This document shows, one piece after another, positions 8,849 through 16,486 of a stretch of 64,000 nucleotides of DNA (the first letter of the stretch is position 1; every line of letters begins with the position of its first letter). The translations under genes were made by a program, and so were the position numbers. This DNA comes from Rhodopirellula sp. P2. Lineage in GTDB: Bacteria; Planctomycetota; Planctomycetia; Pirellulales; Pirellulaceae. The DNA lies in assembly GCF_028768465.1 (NCBI RefSeq), contig NZ_CP118225.1, forward strand, positions 2,957,001-3,021,000, read 5' to 3'. The notes under the pieces are model-generated. The model had not been told where the DNA came from. It worked only from the letters and a program-made list of their open reading frames with translations, and did no database searches.

Positions 8849-8878
8849 TGCCTAGTCAGCCAAGTCGGTGTCCGACAC
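8849..8878. repeat. Dispersed hairpin repeat GGTGTCCGACACC, copy 2
   Basis: It contains gccaagtcggtgtccgacac, the match to copy 1 at 6346-6375. It overlaps the 3' end of the leucine-rich-repeat-like gene, supplying its last codons. Confidence 0.65.
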
Positions 8879-10486
8879 CTTTGATCGCTCAACCAAGCCA
8901 ATTGCGGTTCTCATCATGTCGGCTGAACTCCTGATCTTTGAAGCTTTAATTGTCCAAGATGTAACAGACGGGAAACGCTCGCGATCAATTTGGCTCACAT
9001 CTTCAACTGCAAGCGATATTTGAAATGGAAGTTGTCCTTCAAGATCCCGAAAAGGACGGATTAATGTGCCACGGACATCCAAAACGCTTAAGCCTTCTAA
9101 ATTAGGGCAACCTTCAATAACAGATTTGAAGGCTGAATTGTCGATGACGCAATTAACCAAACAAATATATTTGGTTTCCTCGCCTACCGCGTCGGCAAGC
9201 CAACGCGAATCAACATTGCAGTTTTGGAGGAGCAATGATTCAATTGATTGCATGGATTCACTCGAAGTTCCCATCGCAGGAAGGACAGTAAATCCGTCCA
9301 ACGCGAGAAAATGAATAGTTCTCGCTCTCAGCAGCGATTCAGCAATTAGCAGCGACGAATCTTCGCTATCAGACAAATCTGCTTTGATGTACAAACCTCG
9401 GAGCTTCGAGCCTTCGAGCTTCGGAACGCTCAATTTGATTTCACCTAGCCGCGGATAGACCAAGCAAACACTTTGCAAGCGATCCGCACCGATGACCTCA
9501 TTAAAGTGATCCGTATTCAAGGCAGTTCGAGTTTTTGGGAAATTTGTGTTCAGAAACCGGAAGTGAGAAATCTGGCCTTCCTTATCTAGTAAACCAACAT
9601 ACTCCGCAGTCAGGTTGATATCACAATTCGCCGAACGCCCGCAGCCAACCGCTGTGTGTATTCGTCCCGAAGAAGCAAGAGTTCCGAGGGACAGGGTCAG
9701 CCTTTTCGAATCAAGGCCAAGCCCATTTGTTGTGGTTGATCTAGGTGAGATCCATTCGATTGAATTCGCGGATATGCCGTTGATCGGTCGTTCCATACCT
9801 ACGTACGAAAGACGTTGTATTTTCATTGGAACCGAATTCGCTTCGGGCGGAACAACGCAGAACGCTAGTTGCAAATCTTCCAGATGCTTTAGCTTTTTAA
9901 CCGCACTTGACGATATCAAAGCATTCGAAATGCTTAATTTTTGGACTCTTGATTTTTTGATCAACGGGAAAAGGTCAACAGGTGTGAGCTGGCTCGATCG
10001 GCATTCTATCGATAAGGAATGCAGTGAATCTAAATTAGCGATAAACTCCATCGCATTCCTGTCTGGTCCCCCGCTGCGCTTGCTGTAACGCAGGTGTAGA
10101 TCCTGGACGCTTCCAGGAACAAGGTCTGGGAGATCCCCTTCAAAATCCAGTAGCTCTAACTCCCTGATGTGAGAGTGCTGAGGAAGTGGCCCCCGAGAGT
10201 TAGGCATGGTAACCCGCTCAATCTTCAATGCCAACAACGAATCGGAGTTGAGCATCTCTCTGTATGCCGAGTTGTCAATATCAGAGTGGGAGATTGCAAG
10301 TGACTTAAGCCTTGGCAGTCCATGCAGCAGATGCGATATTTCTGAACGCTGGATGAAATCTAACTCAAGTGATGTTGTACTCTCGGGGACTTGAGGAGAA
10401 CGCCCGATTGAATACTCATTTGCGATGTATTTTACATCGGGTAGCTGCTTAGAAAATTCAGTCGCCTCCTGTCCAAGCAAGGTCAA
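8852..10486 (-). CDS. Leucine-rich-repeat-like protein, probably 5'-truncated
   Basis: The ORF of 544 residues has recurring LxxLxL-type segments (LPRLKSLAISHSDID, HIRELELLDFEG, VQKLSISNALISSSAVKKLK, LEDLQLAF), typical of irregular leucine-rich repeats. Base composition is clearly richer in A and T than the neighbours, and codon use differs, suggesting transfer. There is no signal peptide at the assigned TTG start. The frame stays open upstream to at least the end of the IS91-type element at about 10567, so the native N-terminus was probably removed by that insertion. The last codons come from a dispersed hairpin repeat. LRR proteins usually bind other proteins; no specific role can be given. 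Confidence 0.6.
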   Translation of the reverse strand: MTLLGQEATEFSKQLPDVKYIANEYSIGRSPQVPESTTSLELDFIQRSEISHLLHGLPRLKSLAISHSDIDNSAYREMLNSDSLLALKIERVTMPNSRGPLPQHSHIRELELLDFEGDLPDLVPGSVQDLHLRYSKRSGGPDRNAMEFIANLDSLHSLSIECRSSQLTPVDLFPLIKKSRVQKLSISNALISSSAVKKLKHLEDLQLAFCVVPPEANSVPMKIQRLSYVGMERPINGISANSIEWISPRSTTTNGLGLDSKRLTLSLGTLASSGRIHTAVGCGRSANCDINLTAEYVGLLDKEGQISHFRFLNTNFPKTRTALNTDHFNEVIGADRLQSVCLVYPRLGEIKLSVPKLEGSKLRGLYIKADLSDSEDSSLLIAESLLRARTIHFLALDGFTVLPAMGTSSESMQSIESLLLQNCNVDSRWLADAVGEETKYICLVNCVIDNSAFKSVIEGCPNLEGLSVLDVRGTLIRPFRDLEGQLPFQISLAVEDVSQIDRERFPSVTSWTIKASKIRSSADMMRTAIGLVERSKVSDTDLAD

Positions 10487-10633
10487 CGAATTGCGATCTA
10501 TCCGCTGGGCAGGCGTTGAAAAAGCTCCACGTTGCGGTAGAGCTTGGTCGCCTGTCTTGCGGATAGATCGTGCGTTGAACTTTGTCGCCGCACTGGGTAG
10601 CGGGCAACCGAGCGATCGGGATGCTCCCGGTCG

Positions 10634-12124
10634 CTAGAACGAGTCTATCAGATACGACTCATGATGGTCTCGAACCGGCGAAAATCCTGGCAGCGGTAGC
10701 TGAATCCGGCGAGTTGGTTCCGCCAAGATTCCCTTTGCACTTTCTACCTGAGTTTCCCTGTACCAATCGTAAAATCCCTCCCCATAGGACTCCGCCCAGA
10801 ACTTCCGATGCGATTCGCGTTGCAGGTCGGCATACCACCACGGGCAACTGTCGCTCTCTCGCCACATCAGTTCTTTCCAAGATGGCTTCGCCGTCTGAGC
10901 GACCAGCTCCAATCGGTCACTGCCGCAGTGCTCGCACAGCAAGTCGGGATGCTCCTCTTCGCACGTCGCTTCGTCGACCGTTGACACATCGCGTCCAAGT
11001 GACTCGAGCAACTCCTGGCATCGAGCCGAATAGGTCGCGTGCCGGTTGTTGGACCAGCCACCGAAGTAGCGTGTCTTGGTCAGTTGGTCCGGCTGGATGT
11101 GAAGACACCAGCGACGAATAAAGTCGCTCGTCTTCAGGGTGATCGGAACTTGTTGCCGTTCGCCGCCGGTTCGCGTTCCTTCTCGGGCCAGGAACGTCAC
11201 TTCCCTGCCATTGGCTGAAGTGATTCGGTGGTTGCTGATCGGACCGCCGGTCAGATAACGCGTCAAGTAATTGACCACCTGGGTCGCGCTGCTCGTGGCG
11301 GCCGGAGGCGGCTGGATGAAGGCCACCCAGTTCTTGGACTCAAGCTTCTCGATGAATGCATCCCAGTGCTCGTTTTCTTGGAGATGTTCAAACTTGCCAC
11401 CCAGCTTCAGCTTGCCAGCACGGCGAAGCCGTCGCAGTTTCGCGATCGCTTTGGTTCGGTAGGTCTCACGGAGTGCGGCAGCACGGACCAAGTGAAAGCC
11501 GTCGGAGTTCTTGGCATCCGGCGGCGCCGTCGCTTGCTTCCAGGTTGAACCGCTGAGACTCGGGCCTTCGCCAGGAACCAGTAAGTGAACGTGCCAATGC
11601 GCCTCCAACTTTTGATTCCAGGTATGCAGCACCGAGATGGCCGCCGGATCGTAGTCTTGCTCCGCTTTGATCTGGGTCGAAAGACTCTTCCAAGCCGAAC
11701 CAACCAGCAGGTCTGCCATCTCTTCTCGATTGGCCAGCGCCAACTCAGACAGTTCGCTCGGGAGGGTGAAGACCACTTGATAGTAAGTGACTCCCGGCAA
11801 AATGAGGTTCGATGCTTTGTCGTTGAAGTCCACTCGCTTGCCACCGCTACAGGTCGGGCAATGCCGGTCGCCGCACGAGTTGTAAAGCGACGTGACCTCG
11901 TCACAATCACGACACTGAAACTTGCGTCCTCCCATCACGTGCGTGCGGCACAAAGAGATCTTCGCCAGCACGCTTTGGACTTGAGGGCACGTCGAATCGT
12001 CGACCGCGCCGGCAGCACCCAGCCGCAGAATTTCTGCGAGGCTTAGCTTGGGCTGTTGGTCTCCGAGATTCCGCTGTTCTCTTGGGGCGGCTGATACGTC
12101 GGCAGTTGTTTCACCGGCAACCAA
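10634..12124 (-). CDS. IS91-family Y2 transposase (HUH, rolling-circle)
   Basis: An N-terminal zinc-binding region is visible (CRTHVMGGRKFQCRDC, then NSCGDRHCPTCSG). The HUH motif reads AHWHVHLLVPG, and the paired tyrosines of the Y2 class lie in VVNYLTRYLTGG. The open frame extends far upstream inside the recombinase gene, but those residues look like out-of-frame translation. The first reasonable start close to the domain is a TTG at 12124, giving 497 residues; the true start is uncertain and translation may be coupled to the upstream gene, whose stop lies at 12043. The C-terminus IQLPLPGF...SYLIDSF matches the relic at 3786. Confidence 0.85.
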   Translation of the reverse strand: MVAGETTADVSAAPREQRNLGDQQPKLSLAEILRLGAAGAVDDSTCPQVQSVLAKISLCRTHVMGGRKFQCRDCDEVTSLYNSCGDRHCPTCSGGKRVDFNDKASNLILPGVTYYQVVFTLPSELSELALANREEMADLLVGSAWKSLSTQIKAEQDYDPAAISVLHTWNQKLEAHWHVHLLVPGEGPSLSGSTWKQATAPPDAKNSDGFHLVRAAALRETYRTKAIAKLRRLRRAGKLKLGGKFEHLQENEHWDAFIEKLESKNWVAFIQPPPAATSSATQVVNYLTRYLTGGPISNHRITSANGREVTFLAREGTRTGGERQQVPITLKTSDFIRRWCLHIQPDQLTKTRYFGGWSNNRHATYSARCQELLESLGRDVSTVDEATCEEEHPDLLCEHCGSDRLELVAQTAKPSWKELMWRESDSCPWWYADLQRESHRKFWAESYGEGFYDWYRETQVESAKGILAEPTRRIQLPLPGFSPVRDHHESYLIDSF

Positions 12125-12966
12125 TCCAGTGGACTGGGGACGCTGTGCAGGTGCTCTCGTCGGCAGTGCAGATAAACCATCGTCGTGACGAAACTGGCGT
12201 GCCCGAGCAACTTGCTGATCGTCAGCAAGTCCACGCCCGCTTCGAGCAGTCCGGTCGCGTAAGAGTGCCTGAGCACATGCGGATACACTCGTTTCTTGAT
12301 TCCCGCTTTCTCGGCAGACCGCTTCATCGCTTTTTGAATCGACGTGTCGGCGTAGGTCTTGGTCGCTGAGTTGCCGGGGAACAGCAAGTCGGTCGGCCTG
12401 TACTTCTTCCAGTAAACCCTCAACTCGGTCAAGAGCCTTGGCGAGAGCGGCACCAGTCGATCCTTGGCTCCCTTGGCGTGTCGGACGTGAATCATCATCC
12501 GATCCGAGTCGATGTCGGCGATCCTCAAGTGGGCCGCTTCGGAGAACCGGAGCCCCGCCGAGTACAGCGTCATCAGAAAGGTTCGGTGTTTCAGGTTGGC
12601 GGTGCATTGAAGCAGCTTGTCGATTTCGTGGCGACTGAGCACGATCGGCAAGGTCTTGGGCCGTTTCCCGAAAGGAACCATCGTGACGGGCCAAGGGACC
12701 CGGATGGTGTGCGTGTACAGAAACCGTAGCGCGCAAACCGCTTGGTTGAATGAGCTATAGGCGACCTTCTTCTCTTGGATCAGGTAAAGCTGGAAGGTTC
12801 TAACGTCTTCGACGGTTGCTTCGCCGAGCGGTTTACCGATGAACCCGGCAAACCTTCTGGCGTGATAGGTGTAAGCCTTGATGGTTGCGGGGGCCATGTT
12901 TCGGATGAGCATGTCCTCAGCCATTCGGCGAGTCAGCTTGCAAGAATGTTCTTCGGAGGGAGCCAT
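12043..12966 (-). CDS. Tyrosine recombinase / phage-type integrase of the IS91-like element
   Basis: The start MAPSEEHSCKLTRRMAEDML gives 307 residues, a usual length. An N-terminal SAM-like core-binding domain spans roughly residues 10-95. The catalytic domain shows YSAGLRFSEAAHL (first Arg), HAKGAKDRLVPL (Lys), HVLRHSYATGLLEAGVDLL (HxxR), LLGHAS (His) and TTMVYLH (Tyr nucleophile). It overlaps the transposase reading frame, and the two are likely translated from one message. Integrase-like genes accompany some IS91-family elements; a role in resolving or integrating transposition intermediates is an inference. Confidence 0.88.
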   Translation of the reverse strand: MAPSEEHSCKLTRRMAEDMLIRNMAPATIKAYTYHARRFAGFIGKPLGEATVEDVRTFQLYLIQEKKVAYSSFNQAVCALRFLYTHTIRVPWPVTMVPFGKRPKTLPIVLSRHEIDKLLQCTANLKHRTFLMTLYSAGLRFSEAAHLRIADIDSDRMMIHVRHAKGAKDRLVPLSPRLLTELRVYWKKYRPTDLLFPGNSATKTYADTSIQKAMKRSAEKAGIKKRVYPHVLRHSYATGLLEAGVDLLTISKLLGHASFVTTMVYLHCRREHLHSVPSPLDWLPVKQLPTYQPPQENSGISETNSPS

Positions 12967-13110
12967 TGCACTTGTCTCAAAGCAGGATGGAAGCATCGCA
13001 CTCCGAGGGTTCGGTGTGCGGAAGCATTCCACAGTGCTTGCGAAATCCAAAAGCGCAAGTCCTACAACCGTTTTAATCAAACCTTGGCGAAGACGCTCTT
13101 TCCCATGAGC

Positions 13111-13368
13111 GTGCTATTTCAAGACCGCCACTGCCGTCATCCATCACGTTCCCGCCGCAGAGTTCGAGTCAGCGAAGCTGATGGAACATGCATGGTTGGC
13201 AGGGATGCCAACCATCACCCCCGCAAGGAAGCGGCCACCCACCGAAAGAGCTTGCCAACCCGTGCACTGGAGAGAGCATGCCGCCGGACGACTCGATTAA
13301 GTTCAACGAATTGCATAACCAGACAACGATTGCAAGTGTTCCAAACGTAAGCCGAACCTTACCAATAC
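13111..13368. other. Intergenic stretch between IS element and RHS copy 2
   Basis: It contains a perfect hairpin with ten-base arms, atggttggca and tgccaaccat, around a 4-base loop at 13189-13212. No T-tract follows. On the minus strand a possible 75-codon ORF (13169-13396) overlaps the end of the RHS gene and has one hydrophobic segment (RLTFGTLAIVVWLCNSLNLI). I give it little weight. Confidence 0.35.
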
Positions 13369-13370
13369 GA

Positions 13371-15926
13371 TCAAAAGTTCTGCATGTCGATCTCATGTTC
13401 ACCGTAATTGCCCCCGTATTTTTCATCTCGATAATCAAAAGAAATATCCAACGTCCCGCCTCCGCTACATGGGCAAATTGGGACGCAAACGGTTGCTGAT
13501 TTCGCCCTATGAACTAATCGAGCATCCTTTCTCCCGCCCGCCCCTGGGTTCATGATTCCATCACGAGACGGAATGACATCTTCTTTCCAGCTATTCGTTG
13601 AATTGGTGCCGCCTCCACTTCCTTCTGGGCAGTCAAGTGAAATAGAAATCTCAAGAAAGTCATCGTCATCACGATAATCCTGTCCATCGAAGTACATGCC
13701 TCCGTATTCGTTGTCGTCATCATCACCGTTCAAGATCAGGGGGAAATTGGGGAAGTCCCAGCCATCGACATCTTCAGGATCTCGCCAGTCATTCCATTCC
13801 TCCATTTCATCGTTCCAACTCTCGCGTGTTACATTTCTTGTCGCCTTCGCATAGATGCAAACTGTGCCATCTGGTCCATCAGTAACGTGAGTCTCGAAAT
13901 CGATGCTACCGTCTCCCACTGGTTCGGAATGTGGGAAAACACCCGGCGAACTAACCTGCAGACCTGACGGATCAACGTACCGAAAGACGCGACTGCGTAA
14001 AAAGCTGTAAATATTTCCTGGACTACCCCTAAACCCAATCGGATCTCTGGAGCAGAAACGTCCCGACCTAGCGTCGTACATCCGAGCCCGGAAGTGGTAC
14101 AGATCAAGGTCACCGTCCCACTCACGCCCAGTATAGGTGTACCGGTTGTCGCTCGAAGCAGCGGACACACCGGCACCATCGAACACATCCAACCCGCCGT
14201 AGGCGTCGTAGGCGTAGCGTTCTTGGATCGCTCCGCTGCCGTTGGTCAGGGCGATGACACTGTACTGTTGGTTGCGGTGGTAGTAGCGGTTGCCGCCACT
14301 GCCGGACCTCATGACGGGCTCGTCGATGTAGGACGCGTAGACGTAGTCGTACGTGGGACTCGATGCCGCCGTGCCGGACGTGTAGTCGGCGATCGTTTGT
14401 CGGCCGGACTGAACGAACACCGTCACGGTTGTGCCGTCGTCGCGGCCGACTCGTCGGCCCAGGGCGTCCCACTGGTAGGTCACGTCGGCCACGGAGTCGT
14501 TGTCGGTGTCCGCTGAGATCAGCTTGTTCTCAAAATCCCACTTCATCGCCAGGGGGTCGCTGCCGGGACGCAGGATCGCGGGGATCACCGTTTGGTTGCC
14601 CTTGGCGTCGTGCGTGACCGCTTGGCCAGCCACCGTCAGTAGCTCGTGCGTGTCACCGTGGGTACGGTTTTGGACACTGGCGTTTTCCGTGTAGCTGTTC
14701 CAGTCACCGACCAGGCTCAGGTTCCAGGATTGGTCCAGGTTGCTGTCGTCTCGCTCCCACGAGACGAGGCGATCCTCGACGTCGTAGCCGCTCGTTCCGA
14801 CATCGAACCCGTAACCGCTCATCGTTCCCGTGATCCCCTCACTGGTCTTGTTCTTGTTGGCGTCCCAGCCGTAGCTGAGGTTGCCGATCGATGCACCGCT
14901 GAAGCTGATGCTCGCCAGCGTGTTGTCGTTGTTGTACGCCCGTGTTTCACTCACACCGTTATTGTAGCTGCTGGTGAGCATCCGGCCGCCATCGTCGTAC
15001 GTTCGCGTGTCGATCGTGGTGCTGTCGAAGTCGATCCCGGCAAGCTGGCCACGGTCGGTGTAGCTGCGGTCGACCTCTTTGCCGTCCGGGTAGGTCAGCT
15101 TGGACACTTGGCCCGCCGCGTCGTAATCGGTCAGGACCGTGTACGTCTGGCCGCCGATCTGGATCGACTCACTGGCCTTGCGGCCCGCATCGTCGTAGGT
15201 GTAGGTGACCGTGTTGCTGTAGCGGCCACTGATGGCTGTCAGCATGCGGCTGGCGTCGTCATAGGTGAACGTGTCGGTGTGGCTTTGACCGGACAGCGGG
15301 CCACTGGCGTGACCGGTGTAGGCCTTGCTGCTCAGACGACCAGCCAGGTCGTAGGTGAAGTCGCACGTGTCACCCTGCTGGTCGGTTCGCTGGACCGTGC
15401 GGCCCGTGGCGTCCGGGGTGAACGAGACGATCCCGTAACCGGTTTGACCGATCGTGCTGCTGGGCACGTGGTCCGGGTAGGTTTCGGTCAGCTTGGTGCC
15501 GGCCGCGTCGTAGGTGTAGCTGGTGACTTGGTCCTCGGCGTCGGTCAGCGATTCCAGCTGGCCGGTGTCCGTGTAGGCGAACTCGGTTTCACCCGAGAGG
15601 CGATCGATCTGTTTGATCTGGCGACCGCGTGCGTCGAACACGTACGTCGTCGTGTTGCTCTTGGCATCGGTCGAGGAGACCTTGTTGCCAGCCAAGTCAT
15701 AGCCGCTCTGCGTCACACCGCTGGCGGTGTCGGTGCACTGGGTGTCACGCCCCAAGGCATCGTAGAGGCAGTCCTGGCCGACTCCGTTGGGGTCGCGGAC
15801 CTTGAGCTGGTTGCCCGAGGCGTCGTATTCGTAGCTGGTGACCTTGCCCAGGGCATCGACGGGACGACCGAGCACAATCGGCTCTGTCACCCCTTCGGGG
15901 TTTTGTCTTTGTGGGGGCATGCTCAT
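13371..15926 (-). CDS. RHS/YD-repeat protein with acidic variable C-terminal tip
   Basis: The ORF of 851 residues is built of YD-type repeats (YEYDASGNQLK, YTYDAAGTKL, FTYDDASRML, YTYDDAGRKAS). The RHS core ends at GRFCSRDPIGFRGSPGNIYS and YVDPSGL. The ~196-residue tip beyond it is very acidic (NGDDDDNEYGG, DYRDDDDFLE) and ends with a Cys-containing stretch VCVPICPCSGGG; it is unrelated to the tip at 4845. The first ~22 residues (starting MSMPPQRQNPEGVT) are encoded by a 118-bp dispersed repeat, so the gene probably lost its N-terminal half and any signal peptide. RHS proteins with exchangeable tips often act as contact-dependent toxins or surface proteins; no toxin domain is recognised here. 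Confidence 0.8.
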   Translation of the reverse strand: MSMPPQRQNPEGVTEPIVLGRPVDALGKVTSYEYDASGNQLKVRDPNGVGQDCLYDALGRDTQCTDTASGVTQSGYDLAGNKVSSTDAKSNTTTYVFDARGRQIKQIDRLSGETEFAYTDTGQLESLTDAEDQVTSYTYDAAGTKLTETYPDHVPSSTIGQTGYGIVSFTPDATGRTVQRTDQQGDTCDFTYDLAGRLSSKAYTGHASGPLSGQSHTDTFTYDDASRMLTAISGRYSNTVTYTYDDAGRKASESIQIGGQTYTVLTDYDAAGQVSKLTYPDGKEVDRSYTDRGQLAGIDFDSTTIDTRTYDDGGRMLTSSYNNGVSETRAYNNDNTLASISFSGASIGNLSYGWDANKNKTSEGITGTMSGYGFDVGTSGYDVEDRLVSWERDDSNLDQSWNLSLVGDWNSYTENASVQNRTHGDTHELLTVAGQAVTHDAKGNQTVIPAILRPGSDPLAMKWDFENKLISADTDNDSVADVTYQWDALGRRVGRDDGTTVTVFVQSGRQTIADYTSGTAASSPTYDYVYASYIDEPVMRSGSGGNRYYHRNQQYSVIALTNGSGAIQERYAYDAYGGLDVFDGAGVSAASSDNRYTYTGREWDGDLDLYHFRARMYDARSGRFCSRDPIGFRGSPGNIYSFLRSRVFRYVDPSGLQVSSPGVFPHSEPVGDGSIDFETHVTDGPDGTVCIYAKATRNVTRESWNDEMEEWNDWRDPEDVDGWDFPNFPLILNGDDDDNEYGGMYFDGQDYRDDDDFLEISISLDCPEGSGGGTNSTNSWKEDVIPSRDGIMNPGAGGRKDARLVHRAKSATVCVPICPCSGGGTLDISFDYRDEKYGGNYGEHEIDMQNF

Positions 15927-15978
15927 CCGGGGCCTGACGGCCCCGGCAATGGCTGTGTCGGCCCGTCCGGGCCTGGTT
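15861..15978. repeat. 118-bp direct repeat, copy 1
   Basis: It starts gggacgaccgagcacaatcg and ends with the text gcccgtccgggcctggtt. It contains ccccttcggggttttgtctt and the hairpin ccggggcctgacggccccgg. Copy 2 lies 351 bases downstream with about two differences. This copy supplies the apparent start of the second RHS gene. Confidence 0.85.
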
Positions 15979-16211
15979 GCAACTGGTTCAACTCAAAGCC
16001 TTTGGTGGATGGCACCGTACGGCCTTTACCTAACAGTCGCCCACCCAATAGGCCTTCCCCTTGGATGTTCCTTGGGGGCGTCTCGTTTGGAGTCGGGCCA
16101 AGCGAAACGCCGTTCGGACACCTCAGCGAGTTGAGGCCCGGAGGGTCGGCAGATCTCCTGCCGGGGCCGTCAGGCCCCGGTCCACGCCCCACGATCATTC
16201 CAAGCCCCGGC
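15979..16211. other. Spacer between the 118-bp direct repeats
   Basis: No gene is supported. It contains a ggtggatggcacc fragment at about 16004, as in the RAYT upstream units, and an inverted copy of the ggggccgtcaggcccc hairpin at about 16163. Confidence 0.4.
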
Positions 16212-16329
16212 GGGACGACCGAGCACAATCGACTCTGTCACCCCTTCGGGGTTTTGTCTTTGTGGGGGCATGCTCGTCCGGGGCCTGACGGCCCCGGCAA
16301 TGGCTGTGTCGGCCCGTCCGGGCCTGGTT
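16212..16329. repeat. 118-bp direct repeat, copy 2
   Basis: Near-identical to copy 1 at 15861-15978 (g/a and a/g differences seen by eye). The following bases 16330-16350 are the pentamer-rich text gagtgcgagtgcgagtacga. Confidence 0.85.
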
Positions 16330-16486
16330 TCGAGTGCGAGTGCGAGTACGAGTTTTGGGATGTCAGACCCCACATTGGCCAACGAAGCCGACTGCAAAAG
16401 CGCAGTTTTGAAACTCATGCGTCGGGTTTTCTTTTCGACGGGCTTGGAAGCCCATCGTACTGGATCGCTTGCTGCGGAGGGTGTGT

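Larger units (their letters stand above)
10567..13110 (-). mobile_element. IS91-type element carrying its own tyrosine recombinase
   Basis: Two overlapping genes on the minus strand, a tyrosine recombinase and then a Y2 HUH transposase, form one unit. The downstream terminus is set at about 10567 because the 26 bases from there (starting gatcgtgcgttgaactttgt) recur beside the IS91-type relic at 3720. The upstream end is not defined by a visible repeat and is placed a little beyond the recombinase start. IS91-family elements move by rolling-circle replication and lack terminal inverted repeats, which fits the absence of such repeats here. Confidence 0.7.

Noticed and set aside
10582-11121. Open frames opposite the IS91-type transposase
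   Set aside because: They mirror the conserved transposase C-terminus, and only the minus-strand frame has family motifs.
12125-12736. Upstream extension of the IS91-type transposase to 700 residues
   Set aside because: The added ~204 codons lie inside the tyrosine recombinase gene in another frame and have Arg/Ser/Ala-rich, non-protein-like composition.
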